Positions 11,691 through 23,380 of a DNA stretch of 64,000 nucleotides are shown in pieces. Each line of letters starts with the position of its first letter. Within the stretch, counting starts at the first letter, position 1. The notes beneath the pieces were generated by a model. It had not been told where the DNA came from, ran no database searches, and saw nothing but the letters and a program-made list of their open reading frames with translations. This DNA is from Branchiostoma floridae. Taxonomy: Eukaryota; Chordata; Leptocardii; Amphioxiformes; Branchiostomatidae. The DNA is taken from positions 31,511,470 to 31,575,469 of the forward strand of contig NC_049980.1 of the NCBI RefSeq assembly GCF_000003815.2. Reading direction: 5' to 3'. The position numbers and the translations under genes were made by a program.

Positions 11691-12554
11691 GCTTTTATCA
11701 CGAAGCTCCTTGTTTTAGCAGACAGTGCAATATGGAAAGTGACGCCATTTAGACGGAAAATCACATAAAATTTTAAGCATTTTACCACAACTTATTTTCA
11801 AAAACACTATCATGACTATGGATTATGAATACGTACAGAGTACAGACCGTTGAGACCCCCAGACCGGAATCGGTCAATGGTTTGTGTTTGCTGATGCCTT
11901 CCTTTTGTACCACTGGCCTTCTGCGCAAACGAACCAGTACAAAAAGAAGCCATCAGCAAAGAAACAATCTATAAGCTTAACAAAAGGCCCAGACAGCCCG
12001 CTATGGAGCCTTTGTTTACTTGTAGTATCCAACAGACAATGCAGCCGGCAAAAGTGACGCCATCTGGGCAGAAATCACAGAGAATTTTTAGCATTTTACC
12101 AAAAGAAATAGAAAAGGAAAGAAACGTTACGTTATTTTGACATTGCTAATTTCGATATATTTATAATTTTCGCACGCTAGGTGGGGAGGACCCTAAACCG
12201 CGCGCCAGTCAACCCTTTTAATAGTGATATAAATTCTTTCTGGGAAATTTATTCTTTGGTCGGGGCCGATGGACGGAACTGACGTATGTTGTGTCTAGAA
12301 ATGTACAAAAGTGTGTTTTTCACAAACATACGTAACTATGAGTACAATCTAGATTCTTATCAATTCTAACACAATATGTCTAGCTTTTGTTGAGTCCTGC
12401 ACAGTGCTATTTGTCCAGTAGTCCCCGAACTACCCTAGTCGTTATCATCGTCCCACACAAAGAAAACACTATAAGACCATCGAAAAATCGTCACTTGTAG
12501 TTCTGTATAAGATCGTTACACAACCTTACACAGAGAGTCGTCAACACTCCTTAC

Positions 12555-12760
12555 CTGGCAGTTATCCGCGATTAGAACAGCTCAGAACGGGAACTGGCGT
12601 CTCAGAAGGAAGAAAGACGAGAGAAGGCCTCCAGCGTCTGTTTCGCACGAACGAACAGGCGGAAATGCGCTGTGAATAACCCGGAAGTACAGGGCGTCGG
12701 GTCAGCTTCTTGTACCTGATTACCCACATCAAACTGATGATGACGTCATACCATGTAGTA
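12555..12760 (-). promoter_or_regulatory. First exon and promoter of zinc-finger gene A
   Basis: On the minus strand this conserved block contains, in transcription order, a CRE-like TGACGTCA (12741-12748), GTAATCAGGTACAAGAAG, an ETS-type ACTTCCGGGT (12679-12688), GCATTTCCGCC, then GAGACGCCAGTTCCCGTTC and the donor CTGCCAG|GTAAGG (last exon base 12555). Similar blocks lie 5' of every zinc-finger gene here. No TATA box is seen. ETS-type sites commonly mark TATA-less promoters. The start site is not determined. Confidence 0.75.
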
Positions 12761-12778
12761 GTCTTCACGGATTTTCAC

Positions 12779-13438
12779 TCTCTCATCGATAACATCATAC
12801 ATCAATGTACCCATATCAACCACGCCACTAGCAAAGCTGGTAAGGTCCTAGGAGTCATTCGGCGCAACTTGACCCATTGTCCATCTAGGGTCAAGGCCAC
12901 TTGTTACAAAGCGCTGGTACGGCCTCACTTGGAATATAGTGCCATCGTCTGGGACCCGTACACCAACAAAGGGATACAGGCGGTGGAGGCCGTCCAGCGC
13001 AGGGCAGCCCGAGTGACCCTAAATGACTACCGGCAGACTAGCAGCGTGACACAAATGCTTTCAGACCTGCAGTGGCGCCCTCTCTCCGAAAGGAGGAGGA
13101 ACGCCCGCCTCACCTTTTTCTATAAAGTAGTCAACAATAATATTAACATAGACGCCAGCAATATTCTGAAGCCTGCCCAAGGGCGCACCCGGGGTAGTCA
13201 CGACTTCAAATATCAACACATATTTGCACGCACCGATATCTACAAACATTCTTTTTTCCCACGCACAATTCCCGAGTGGAATGCCCTGCCTGGCACGGTT
13301 GTAAGCGCTCCCAACGTTGAGCACTTCCGTGCCAGGCAGGCGGCCTGCCCGCCCTAACCCGGGAGCCTCAGCTCCCCCCCCTACTTTTGCCCCTCGCAGG
13401 GTCATTTGGGGGTATCCTATGTAGATGTAGATGTAGAT
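12779..13438 (+). mobile_element. 5'-truncated CR1-like LINE with intact 3' reading frame
   Basis: A plus-strand frame ending at 13357 encodes the C-terminal end of a LINE reverse-transcriptase protein. It includes YKALVRPHLEYSAIVWDPYT, then AVQRRAARV, LQWRPLSERRRNARL, and the closing FFPRTIPEWNALPG. After the stop, a short 3' region ends in GTAGATGTAGATGTAGATGT, the microsatellite type of tail found in CR1/L2-like elements. It lacks the catalytic YxDD region and is inactive. It lies directly upstream of the gene A promoter. Confidence 0.85.
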
Positions 13439-13439
13439 G

Positions 13440-13521
13440 TACTCTCCAAGCAGAGGTTTGTGGGGAAAATCGGATGAAAGAAAAGGTCACGATTTTCCCA
13501 CCAACCTCTGCTTGGAGAGTA
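13440..13521. mobile_element. Hairpin MITE, CTCCAAGCAGAGG family
   Basis: An 82-bp near-perfect palindrome: TACTCTCCAAGCAGAGGTT on the left, AACCTCTGCTTGGAGAGTA on the right, with GGGAAAATC/GATTTTCCC inside. Relatives with the same ends but different interiors are at 22298-22508 and 55000-55104, and half copies at about 22995-23040 and 29277. Confidence 0.85.
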
Positions 13522-14222
13522 ACATTGATGTGCTGAAGAAAGAACCACATACAATAAACCAACAAATACCTCTCCCTGTATATAACGTTAGTTCACTTTT
13601 ATTCGCCGGGTAACCTATAAACAGGGTATACAAGGATATCAAGTCAAAGGACGGTACTTTCAAATTTTTTTTATATGTTGCAGTTTGAAACCACCATCTG
13701 TCGACTTGGTATTCCTAAATAAATTGTTCTTAAAAAGAACGGATAAAGGTTACCCGACGGATAAAGGTTAACTAGCGTTACATAAAAGTACTACTGTACC
13801 TATCGCTACAACAACAGAATGTTACTCTAGCTCTGGAATGCTAAACCTGTACTGTATCATAACTCATGCCCATCACCTCTACAGCTAGAATGCTCCCAGA
13901 GTAAAACCCAATTAGTAGGAATTATTATAACAAAGCTCTCCGTGAAGTTAGCTACCGGAATAGAGTTCAGGCAGTAGGTTTACCCCTTAAACACAAACTG
14001 TAACGATGAAACACTAATCCTAAAAAAGCTGCAGGCGAAATAACAGCGACACTATCATGAGTAATTAACAAGGTGCTGTCACATGAGGAAGAAACGAGAT
14101 GGTCAAAAGACCGCAAGCTTTGTCATCATACTACTCATTATACTGGTGGCAAGATTAAAAAGCTAAAAATGATGACAAATAAAGCAAAAAAACTAGAACA
14201 AAACAAAGTGAGCTAACATGGT
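13522..14222. other. Intergenic spacer before gene B 3' end
   Basis: A/T-rich, containing words shared with the 3' flanks of the other zinc-finger genes. No gene is seen. Confidence 0.35.
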
Positions 14223-14228
14223 TTTATT
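14223..14228 (-). terminator. Probable poly(A) signal of zinc-finger gene B
   Basis: AATAAA on the minus strand in a block (GCTTGTTTA...AATAAA) shared with gene D at 23939-23944. It lies about 1 kb after the gene B stop. Confidence 0.45.
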
Positions 14229-14629
14229 GAATAAACAAGAACATACAACGGACCTATTTAGTATTACTCTACCAATGAGAACATTAAAACGTGCTGTAAG
14301 CCAGTACCTGCTCTATATACAGCTGAAATAACAGAATGCCACAAATAGCTCTGAACTGGAACAAAATAAACCATAACAGAAAGCTGTGCTAATCATTTCT
14401 ACGGCTATTAGTATACCATAATAGAACTATATTCGTATATGTAATTTCAACAAATCTATAAGTTAAGCTAGCAACTGAAACAGAACTCAAATTAGTAGGT
14501 GTTACCTTTTAAACATATACCGTAACAATTAAGAATAATTCTAACAAGGAATATAAGTAAAATAACAGTGCAGTGATGCTATCATACGAAACGTAAACAA
14601 AGGGAACAACAAGCCTCATCAACATAGTA

Positions 14630-14914
14630 CACAATGTACATCTACATGTATAATAATGGGACTAATAAAAGAGAAAACTATATAATTAGAAAACAAAGCA
14701 AACGTACTAAATATCACAAACTTCGAACGATCATCAATGAACTGGGTTTAGTACATATAAAGCATTTACCAATACCACCTATGATTTACCTTTGGAAATT
14801 GAAAACCGACAATATACCAAGGGCAATGAAAAAACTAAGCATTTGCTATGTACGTATGATCTAAGCGTCTGATTTTATGACATTCTTACGGACTTGTCAC
14901 AAATGTGTTAGCAT
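14630..14914. repeat. Block duplicated 3' of genes B and D
   Basis: About 250 bp here is almost identical to 24370-24650; I see only a few substitutions. Both copies hold the same plus-strand open frame, starting MYNNGTNKRENYIIRK, of 72 residues from the shared ATG. Similarity continues through non-coding flanks, so the open frame is better explained by recent duplication of the 3' UTR than by selection for a protein. Confidence 0.75.
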
Positions 14915-15219
14915 ATATCCATTCAGCGCATCCAGCTTACTGAACTGCCTGCTGCACTCCTCACAATTGTACAGCTTCTCCCCTTGGTGGATGCACATCT
15001 GCTGTGTCGATGTGCATGAAGTTCTTCAGACTACCCACTAGTACCCAGCTAATTAAACTCCCAGCTGCACTTCTCACACTTGTAGGGTTTCTCCCCTGAG
15101 TGAGTTGGCATATGTGTCTTTGATGAACGAGCCTACTGAATTGTGAGTCTTAAGAATTGCGGACCCGCTCACAGAACTGGTTCAGATTACCCAGCTCACT
15201 GTACTAGTAGCTGCAGTCC
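14915..15219 (-). pseudogene. Decayed zinc fingers downstream of gene B stop
   Basis: The minus strand still shows finger words ([16 protein letters not shown], TGEKP) interrupted by frameshifts and stops. They represent about three to four former C-terminal fingers left behind after the frameshift that ends gene B. Gene D has the matching decayed tail. Confidence 0.7.
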
Positions 15220-16053
15220 TCACACCTGTAGGGTTTCTCGAGTGTGAGTTCGCATATGTTTCTTCAGACTACCCAGCTCACTGAACTGCCTGCTGCACTC
15301 CTCACACTTGTAGGGTTTCTCCCCTGTGTGAGTCCGCATATGTATCTTCAGATTACCCAGCTGACTGAACTGCCTGCTGCACTCCTCACACTTGTAGGGT
15401 TTCTCCCCTGTGTGAGTCCGCATATGTTGCTTTAGATGACCGAGCCGACTGAATTGTCTGCTGCACTCCTCACACGTGTAGGGTTTCTCCCCTGTGTGAG
15501 TCCGCATGTGTCTCTTCAGCTCAGCCAGCTCACTAAACTGCCTGCTGCACTGCTCACACTTGTAGGGTTTCTCCCCTGTGTGAGTCCTCATGTGTCTCTT
15601 CAGATTACTCAGCACGCTAAACTGACTGCGGCAATTCTCACACCTGTAGGGTTTCTCTCCTGTGTGAGTCCGCACATGGTTTTTCAGATCAACCAGCTGG
15701 GTGAACTGCTTGCTGCACTCCTCACATTTGTAGGGTTTCTCCCCTGTGTGAGTCCGCATGTGTTTCTTCAGATTACTCCGTGCACTGAACTGCTTGTTGC
15801 ACTCCTCACACCTGTAGGGTTTCTCCCCTGTGTGAGACTGCACATGAGTCTTTAGATGACCCAGCTGACTGAACTGCTTGCTGCATTCCTCACAACTGTA
15901 GGGTTTCTCCCCTGTGTGGGTCCGCATGTGTCTTGTCAGACCACTCGGTGTACTGAACTGCTTGTTGCACTCCTCACACCTATGAAGAGTGTTGACAAAC
16001 CCTCCAACTGAACCTCTGCTTGCGTCATCACTTCGGCTCTTTGTTGTCTCCAT
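15220..16053 (-). CDS. C2H2 zinc-finger protein B, 9 fingers
   Basis: 277 residues: a short leader ([19 protein letters not shown]...), nine C2H2 fingers with TGEKPY linkers, and an abnormal end THTRETLQV. The end arises because the next linker codons lost 2 bp (TTTCTCGAGTGTGAG in place of TTTCTCCCCTGTGTGAG on the plus strand), which shifts the frame into a stop. Gene D ends the same way. The start is at 16053, ten bases after the acceptor TTATAG|AAGTGACCAG. In-frame sequence further upstream belongs to the intron. The first exon is at 17639-17840. It is probably a nuclear DNA-binding protein with unknown targets. It may still be functional, since nine fingers remain. Confidence 0.88.
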   Translation of the reverse strand: METTKSRSDDASRGSVGGFVNTLHRCEECNKQFSTPSGLTRHMRTHTGEKPYSCEECSKQFSQLGHLKTHVQSHTGEKPYRCEECNKQFSARSNLKKHMRTHTGEKPYKCEECSKQFTQLVDLKNHVRTHTGEKPYRCENCRSQFSVLSNLKRHMRTHTGEKPYKCEQCSRQFSELAELKRHMRTHTGEKPYTCEECSRQFSRLGHLKQHMRTHTGEKPYKCEECSRQFSQLGNLKIHMRTHTGEKPYKCEECSRQFSELGSLKKHMRTHTRETLQV

Positions 16054-16327
16054 CTGGTCACTTCTATAACTAGTGAAGACGAATTGGGAAAAATTAGAAT
16101 TTATCAATGGTATTTTATTTACATGTTTGCATCATAGAAAAATGTTAGGACACCACTGCATCTGCTTGGATTCATCCTGGCTAATGAAACATGTGACTGA
16201 ACAATTCAAATGTTGCCGTGTTTGCAGCCCACGCACATTATGCACCACAAAACAATTCCTTAACTTGGCTAAATTTTGCAAGAATATGGGCCAGTCAGCT
16301 AGTGACAGGTAGATTTAGAGTCTAGTG

Positions 16328-16636
16328 CACACACACACACAAACATACATATACACACACAATCACAAGCAGTAGTGTGTCACTCACACACACACACACA
16401 CGTGACGTACACTCACACATACACAGATGCGCATGTACACACACACACAGCAGTGTCACTCACACACAGGAGACGTACACACACACACACATGAGACGCA
16501 CTCACACAAAGTAATGTGTCACTCACACACACGAGATGTACACACACGCGAGACACACACGCGCGCGACGTTCACACACGCGCGAGACGTACATACACAT
16601 GTACACACACAGATGCTCACGTGCACACAAGCGCTT

Positions 16637-16670
<34 letters not shown>

Positions 16671-16825
16671 ACACACTAACTTACACAAATGCTCATACAC
16701 ATGTACAGACACATGTGTACACAAACATACACTCACTCACTCAGTTGGATTCTCCTGTCGATTTTTCACTCAGTCACACACACTCACACACACACACACA
16801 AACATACACACAAACAACTGCCTAT
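16328..16825. repeat. Composite CA microsatellite in gene B intron
   Basis: (CA)n interrupted by GAGACGTACAC, GCGCGCGACG and ACATGTACA words. The same position in the introns of D, E and F carries related tracts. Confidence 0.9.
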
Positions 16826-16947
16826 GTACAGTATTAGTTTGAATCACTTTCATAATTTTTATTGTAATTTGTAGCCATATTAGCCGCACCATTATTTGGT
16901 GCTTTGGGTAGGGATAATACCACCCAAGGTATTACATGGGATAAGGA

Positions 16948-17007
16948 GTGTAGCCGGCCTTGGAGTGTTCATTTGTTGCCCAATGAACTTCCCTTGGCCG
17001 GCTACAC
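16948..17007. mobile_element. GTGTAGCCGGCC hairpin in gene B intron
   Basis: GTGTAGCCGGCCTTGG pairs with CCTTGGCCGGCTACAC around a short loop. It occupies the same intron position in D, E and F, so it was inserted before those genes duplicated. The adjacent 300 bp (to about 17360) is also conserved among these introns. Confidence 0.8.
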
Positions 17008-17638
17008 GCCTTTGTCAGCTTTTACTACTATTATTAATTTGATGGCACCGTAGGATCAGCTTGAAGATTACCTTACACCCACAAAAGCATCCCCTCCAAA
17101 CCTTTAGGACAGTGTTGATTTTCGACCTTTCAACAATTTGACGTCTAAATGAAACGACCTAAGTCATTTTCTACCAAATTCCCTCGAGTAACATTCTCCC
17201 CACCGCCCCACATCTCCAATAACAAACGTACCATCCCTGGCTATCAACAGGCACTGATGGACACCAGATGTGGGATAATTGTGGGTGCGAAAATATTCTT
17301 GGGCCGGGGCCGATGGAGGGGTTTCTGGCATACGGAACTCACCTACGTTTTGTCTTGAAATGTTCAAAATTCTATTTTCATACATACACATGAATGAAAT
17401 TTGAATTTCATCCTTCTTATGTAACTTCAAACATAGCATACATGCCTTTTGTTGGATCATGTGAAGTATTAATCGTCGCTTTTAAGATATCCAATAGCCC
17501 CTACGCTACCCTTCTTGTTTTCACCGTTCATCGTCCCGCAAAAACAAAACACTAAAACCATCGCATAATCGTTACTTGTAGTTCTGTACTTCGAAACCGT
17601 CACACATCCTTACACCGAGAGACGTCAACACTCCTTAC

Positions 17639-17840
17639 CTGACAGTTATCTTCGATTAGAACAGCTCAGAACGGGAACTGGCGTCTCAAACAAAAGGAAT
17701 ACGAGAGAGAGAGTCTCCGGACGGCACGCTCAGGAACGAACGGAAATGCGCTGTTGATGACCCGGAAGTACACGACTGGGGTCAATTTCTTGTACCTGAT
17801 TACCCACAAGGAGCTAAAGATGACCGTCTGTAGGTGACCA
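17639..17840 (-). promoter_or_regulatory. First exon and promoter of zinc-finger gene B
   Basis: It has the conserved block with GTGGGTAATCAGGTACAAG, an ETS-type ACTTCCGGG (17761-17769), GAGACGCCAGTTCCCGTTC and the donor CTGTCAG|GTAAGG (last exon base 17639). There is no perfect CRE here; the corresponding region reads GGCGCCATCTGGTCACC. The start site is not determined. Confidence 0.75.
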
Positions 17841-18510
17841 GATGGCGCCAGGTCAAACTTAAAACTCATGACATGCGTGTATACTGTCTCTCCCTACTCT
17901 AGGATGGTAGTTGCGTATCGCATTTATACCTTCTTTAGAAATGTAAATGATACCCCCGGTGTGGTAGGGCTTCAACACTTAGTCTCTCAGTCTGTACATC
18001 TCGTCTTTTTAAGACTACATGTATAACACAATAGTTTATTGTCAGGAACCAAGGCCCAGAAGGACAAACATTAGACGATACATTTAAAAGAATACTAAGG
18101 CCACACTGACTTAATTTTATGGATGACATCCGCGTGCGCATTAGCTTTCACCTGTTGTCCAAAAAAATAATAATTCACCTCCTCCGAGGCTCCACGCAAG
18201 TCAGGAAATTGCCGACCCAAAAGGCCAGCGTATGTCTGTTTGTTGTAAAACTCCCGGAAGACACAAAGGGTCTTTTGTTTCTGGAATGTAATGTCTTAGG
18301 GAATGGTGCGCCCTGAGCAAGGATGGCAAATCATTTTCGTTTGAGCTATACGAATTGACATATTAGCGACCATTAGTAATGATGCGCACAACTGATGCAA
18401 CTCTCTTATTCGTCATGCACCAACGTGTTGATAGCTAGGCGTTGTCAACAAAAGTATAACCGTCTCTAATGAATAATAAGATTTCCTCCAGTGTTATAAT
18501 GAAAAAAAAC
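17841..18510. other. Spacer between genes B and C
   Basis: No gene is recognised. From about 18440 rightward the sequence is the conserved 3' end of gene C. Confidence 0.35.
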
Positions 18511-18516
18511 TTTACT
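18511..18516 (-). terminator. Probable variant poly(A) signal of zinc-finger gene C
   Basis: AGTAAA on the minus strand at the place where gene A has AATAAA, within an alignable block (GTTATAATG upstream and TAAGGAGCTGACTAAA beyond). The single change would make a weaker signal. Confidence 0.4.
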
Positions 18517-19584
18517 AGATAAGGAGCTGACTAAATAAGCAGATACATGGTACCTACACATCAAGAGCAGTTAATAACTATTTCTACAACATGCAACAAA
18601 GCAAGTAAAAATAACAGTAGTGATATTATAGATATAGAAGGAATAGATATTACAAAAGAACTTAACATCCTTAGAGTCTAGAGCTAAATACACAAGTGCA
18701 TACAAGAGAACAACTTACAAATTTCCACCTATATGAGCATCATAATCAGTTTGTAACCTTGTAGCTACTATATCTACAGCTATACGGCTACAATAACACA
18801 ATGCTACACATGACTTTGAAATGCTACAATTAAACCTGAACTGTAACAGAATCCATAACATAAAACAAATGTACGAGAAGATGAGCTTGTGTCTATTACC
18901 TCTACTGCTACAGTATAACAACTCAATTACTAGTAGTAGGTCAAACATCATGCACTGTAACATCTAAAAATGACAGCAACAAAGTTGTTATATAAAAAAA
19001 AGATAAGGTGCTGTGAAAAGACATTTCAGTCGACTTCCTAAAGCTGAATACACAAGCACATACAGGAGACCTACAAATATCTCAAAGTGTAAAAACACAC
19101 CAAAACAAGTTTATGATCCTGTGCCGCCTATACAGCTACAGCTACAGAATGGTGCAGATAGCTCTAAAACGCTACAATTAAGTATTTATGTTACAGAAGG
19201 GACCTTAATGATCATAACCATGTGGCTATCATCTCTACAGCTACAGTCATATGAGGAGAAAACTACGTCAACTAGTATGGTCACCATACTATGATATTGT
19301 GACTATTTTGTACTTACCACTACCACCAATCGTACTAGCCTCAAAGGACTGAGTGTAGTATACAATGTAGTAGCAAATATTAGCAATGCGTTACATTCCA
19401 AAATGAACACAAGGTGACATTGTAGCAAGGAGTGTGAACTAAACTGAAAATACCGTCAGTGTCCCATTCTATGTATTAGTAGTATACAGAGCAACAGTAC
19501 ATAAAAGCTTCTAAAATGGACACAACGTAGAATTGTAGCAGGAAAGAAATGAACTCCATCATTTGGGGTGTATGTAAGAATTGG
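18517..19584 (-). other. 3' UTR / flank of zinc-finger gene C
   Basis: A/T-rich non-coding sequence with the ATGCTACAATTAA and CTACAGCTAC words typical of the 3' regions in this cluster. Confidence 0.4.
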
Positions 19585-20568
19585 TCACAAGTGTGTTTTC
19601 GTGTGTCTCTTCAGAACTTTCAGACTACTGAATTGTTTGCTGCACTCCTCACACTTGTAGGGTTTTTCTCCCGTGTGAGTCCGCATGTGTTCTTTTAGAT
19701 GATCCAGCCTGCTGAACTGCCTACTACACTCCTCACACCTGTATGATTTGTCTCCTGTGTGAGTCCCTATGTGTCTTTTCAGATGACCCAGCCGACTGAA
19801 TTGCCTACTGCACTCCTCACACCTGTAGGGTTTCTCTCCTGTGTGGATCCGCATGTGTTTCTTTAGACTACCCACTTCACTGAACTCTCTGCTGCACTTC
19901 TCACAATTGTAGGGTTTCTCCCCTGTGTGAGTCCGCATGTGTCTCTTGAGATGACCCAGCCGACTGAATTGCCTGCTGCACTCCTCACACCCGTAGGGTT
20001 TCTCACCTGTGTGAGTCCGCATGTGACTCTTCAGCTCACCCAGCTGACTGAACTGCTTGCTGCACTCCTCACACTTGTAGGGTTTCTCCCCTGTGTGGGT
20101 CCGCATGTGAGTCTTTAGGCTACACAGCTCACTGAACTGCCTGCTGCACTCCTCACACCTGTAGGGTTTCTCACCTGTGTGAGTCCGCATGTGTTTCTTC
20201 AGCTCACCCAGCTGACTGAACTGCCTGCTGCACTCCTCACACTTGTAAGGTTTCTCCCCTGTATGAGTCCGCATGTGACTCTCCAGATTAGCCAGCTGAC
20301 AGAACTGCTTGCCGCACTCCTCACAACTGTGGGGTTTCTCACCTGTGTGAGTCCGCATATGAGTCTTCAGATTCCCTAGCTGACTGAACTGCCTGCTGCA
20401 CTCCTCACATCTGTAGGGTTTCTCCCCTGTGTGACTCCGCATGTGAACCTTCAGTTTACTTGGTGCAGCGAACTGCTTGCCGCACACCCCACACCTATGA
20501 AGAGTGTTGGCAAACCCTCCAACCGAACCTCTTTTCACGCTATAACGGCAGCTATTTGTTGTCGCCAT
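19585..20568 (-). CDS. C2H2 zinc-finger protein C, 11 fingers
   Basis: 327 residues: leader MATTNSCRYSVKRGSVGG..., then 11 C2H2 fingers. Finger 1 differs most from the rest (CGVCGKQFAAPSKLKVH), as is common for leader-proximal fingers. Linkers are TGEKPY, except TGDKSY between fingers 9 and 10. The protein ends naturally at KTHL. The start is the ATG at 20568, sixteen bases after a strong acceptor (CTCTTTACCATAG). An in-frame ATG further upstream lies in the intron and would need unspliced RNA. The first exon is at 23184-23380. The protein is predicted to be nuclear and DNA-binding. The intron type pairs it with gene A. Confidence 0.9.
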   Translation of the reverse strand: MATTNSCRYSVKRGSVGGFANTLHRCGVCGKQFAAPSKLKVHMRSHTGEKPYRCEECSRQFSQLGNLKTHMRTHTGEKPHSCEECGKQFCQLANLESHMRTHTGEKPYKCEECSRQFSQLGELKKHMRTHTGEKPYRCEECSRQFSELCSLKTHMRTHTGEKPYKCEECSKQFSQLGELKSHMRTHTGEKPYGCEECSRQFSRLGHLKRHMRTHTGEKPYNCEKCSREFSEVGSLKKHMRIHTGEKPYRCEECSRQFSRLGHLKRHIGTHTGDKSYRCEECSRQFSRLDHLKEHMRTHTGEKPYKCEECSKQFSSLKVLKRHTKTHL

Positions 20569-21954
20569 CGAGTCTCTTTTGCTCCTATGGTAAAGAGAAA
20601 ATAGAAGCAATGAAGAAAAAAACATTGTGAATGTAGCACTGGCCAATGTTACAATGCTAGGATCGTTCAGTGTTATAGAACCAGCTGCTGTCGCGCTGCG
20701 TGCCTGCCAAGCTGGTGTGTTACGCCGAAGGGCGGTTATACAGGCTATATAGATACAGAAACAGATGCCGCAAACAATAGACCCGGTGAAACGTAACTGA
20801 ACATTATTGCTGCATTTTTCGCGAAGATTTCTGATTTTATGAATGAAACTATAAAAAAAAAAAAAACAAGTTTCCGTATAGTTGGAAGACTTTTGTTGAT
20901 TTGGGATCTTCCAGCATGGCGATTTTGCGTTTGAATTGGACGAATGAAATTTATCCCATTGCCTAGTTCTAGCATTTTTGCAAATTGAAACAATTTGTAC
21001 AAATTCACGTTGACTTCTTATCTATCATCGCAACAAAAAAAAGTTAGGCCTAGGAAAAAATTTTGTGTTTCTTGTTTCCCTACCAACCCTAGAAAAACCT
21101 GCCGACCCTAGACTTTTTGGGGTGGTCAGCGGAGTCACATTGCGTCCAGTTAGAGATTTTATTCAGCCTGCTTCCTATTGAAGTAAAAACACTGCTTGTC
21201 CAATCTAAATGCAGGATAGATTATGCATGTATACATTGAAAGACAAATGTCCTCATGCATTTCAGTTCACTTTGTTAAACTCTATTGCAATATTTCTCAC
21301 TGGAGTTTTGGTCAGCCTAAATCCGTACCTACCGACACTAATTTTCAGGACTGAAACAGTTAACACAACTTTTTTTCCTAGGCCTTACCAGAATCTTCAA
21401 AGTTAACCGAGAATATCCTCATGGACAAATGCATTGCATTACATCATGCACCACCTTACTGTCTGTTTTGATGTTCTGTCCCGGTGAAATGAAGATATAA
21501 TCAGGTAGGTAGAGTGCGCCACAACCAAACTATACCATATAATGATATACTATCATATCGTATAGGGAGCAAATAAACAAGTTATTATTCGTTTATCTGC
21601 CGCGTTGCCGATTCTGAAAGGCGATTTCCGAATCTTGCTGAGACCATGTGCTCTTGGTTCGGTAAAGTTCTTTTTGAAGAGGTAAACAGAGGCAATTGGC
21701 GCTGTTTTACATGGAAATCGGATTCGAGACGGGGCGAAACTCCCTTTCCCGGCACAAGAGAACCAAGGACGTCATTGAGACTCTAATGAGAGAACATAGC
21801 CAACATTGGCAATCGCCCCCCCCCCCCTTCTCCCCATAAAACAGCCCCGTTCGCAGACCGCAATGGAGGCTATATTAGAACAGAGGCAATCGGCGATGAT
21901 TTACAAGGAAATCGGATTCCAAGTATCCAAGCAAGGCAACCATGCAAGACAACA

Positions 21955-22072
21955 GCGGTGTTTATGTGCAATACACAAGCGCATATTTGATTTCCGCCAA
22001 TACACAAGTGGCGTATTTGCGTTCGGCCAATACACAAGCGTAGTATTTGAGTTTCGCCAACACAAGTTTTAA
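21955..22072. repeat. 30-bp minisatellite in gene C intron
   Basis: About three units of ATTTGAGTTCCGCCAATACA, matching the larger array at 11440-11690 in gene A. Confidence 0.7.
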
Positions 22073-22297
22073 CAAACAATCACAATGCCATTGAGAAAAG
22101 TACAGCTATTTGGACGGAAAATCGCGTAGAGTTTTCAGCATTTTACCACAACTTATTTTCAAAAAAGGAGATGAAACACTATGGATTATGAAATCAATAC
22201 TGATATTTTAAGTACAGACGGTGGAGACCTCCGGACCGAAATCAGTCAATGGTTTGTGTTTGCTGATGGCTTCCTGTTGTACCACCGGCCGGCTACA

Positions 22298-22508
22298 TCA
22301 ACTAGTCTCCAAGCAGAGGTTATGCTCCGGCTGTTGAAACGTTTTTTTAGTCATTTTTATCGGGCTTTCTTTTTTGTCATGACGTCATGTTTCTTGAAGT
22401 CCGCCAGCAAAAGTTATGTTTTGACAATACAAGATACAACACAAAATAGAAAGCCCGATAAAAACGACTAAAAAACGAGCCCGAGCCTAACCTCTGCTTG
22501 AAGAGTAG
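22298..22508. mobile_element. Hairpin MITE with CTCCAAGCAGAGG ends and a distinct core
   Basis: The left end TCTCCAAGCAGAGGTTA and right end TAACCTCTGCTTGAAGAGTA match the family at 13440-13521. The inner arms differ from it: TTTTTATCGGGCTTTCT pairs with AGAAAGCCCGATAAAAA. The total is about 210 bp. Confidence 0.8.
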
Positions 22509-22994
22509 CACAAGCGACCCAGTACAAAAAGAAGCCACCAACAAAGAGAGAATCTATAAGCCCAACAAAAGGCCCAGACAGCCCGCTATGGAGCCTTTGT
22601 CTACTTGTAGTATTCAACAGACAATGCAGCCGGCAAAAGTGACGTCATCTGGACGGAAAATCAAGGCGAATTTTTAGCATTTTTACCAAAAGCAATCATA
22701 AAAAAAAGGAAAGAAACGTAACGAATTAATTTTGACATTGCTAATTTCAATATTTCGTACGCTGGGTGGGGAGAACCCCGAACCGCCACGACTTGAGAAA
22801 TTCTTGGTGCCATTTTCTTTGGCCGGAGCCGATGGACAGAACTGACGTTCGTTGTGTCTAGGAATGTACACTTGTGTTTGGGTACACACACACATATGTA
22901 AGAATACAATCTAGATTCTTATCACTTCTAACACAACATACTTGGCTTTTATTGAGTCCTGCACAGTGCTATTTGTCAAGTAGCCCCCAAACTT

Positions 22995-23040
22995 GGGAAA
23001 AGGTCACGATTTCCCCCCACCAACCTCTGCTTGGAGAGTA
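22995..23040. mobile_element. Half copy of the CTCCAAGCAGAGG MITE
   Basis: AAAGGTCACGATTTCCCCCC, then CCAACCTCTGCTTGGAGAGTA, equals the right arm of the element at 13440-13521 without its left arm. Confidence 0.7.
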
Positions 23041-23183
23041 CCCAAACTACCCTTGTCGGTATCATCCGTTCATCGTCCCCACACAAAGAAAATACTATAA
23101 AACCAACGCTAAATCGTTACTACAAGTTCTGTATTTCGATATCAATATTAAGCCTTACATAGAGAGTCGTCCAGACTCCTTAC

Positions 23184-23380
23184 CTGACAGTTACCTGCGA
23201 TAAGAACAGCTCAGGACGGGAACTGGCGTCTCAATAGAAGAAAGACAAGAGAAAGTCTCCGCCGTCTGTTTGGTACGAAGGAACGGGCGGAAATGCGCTG
23301 TCACTGACCCGGAAGTACATGGGGCAGGGTCAGTTATTGTACCTGATTATCCACATCAAGCTAAGGATGACGTCAGAATA
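23184..23380 (-). promoter_or_regulatory. First exon and promoter of zinc-finger gene C
   Basis: A conserved block with CRE TGACGTCA (23368-23375), GGATAATCAGGTACAATAA, ETS-type ACTTCCGGGT (23307-23316), GAGACGCCAGTTCCCGTCC and donor CTGTCAG|GTAAGG (last exon base 23184). Confidence 0.75.

Larger units (their letters stand above)
9530..12554 (-). other. Intron of zinc-finger gene A
   Basis: This lies between the gene A coding exon and its first exon. It carries a LINE fragment (9820-10215), a GC-rich foldback (10460-10635), a 30-bp minisatellite (11440-11690), and blocks shared with the gene C intron (for example AAAATCGGATT, then the AGTACAGAC..GGAGACC block at about 11835 and 22205). This shared layout is the main reason to pair A with C. 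Confidence 0.6.
20585..23183 (-). other. Intron of zinc-finger gene C
   Basis: It shares several blocks with the gene A intron and carries a 30-bp minisatellite (21955-22072), a large hairpin MITE (22298-22508) and a half MITE (22995-23040). A CTCCCTTTCCCGGCACAAGA segment with a poly-C run at about 21735-21850 has relatives at 23640-23775 and, inverted, near 2610-2640. Confidence 0.55.

Noticed and set aside
14634..14864. A conserved small-protein gene shared with 24369-24601
   Set aside because: Non-coding flanks are equally conserved, so recent duplication explains the intact frame.
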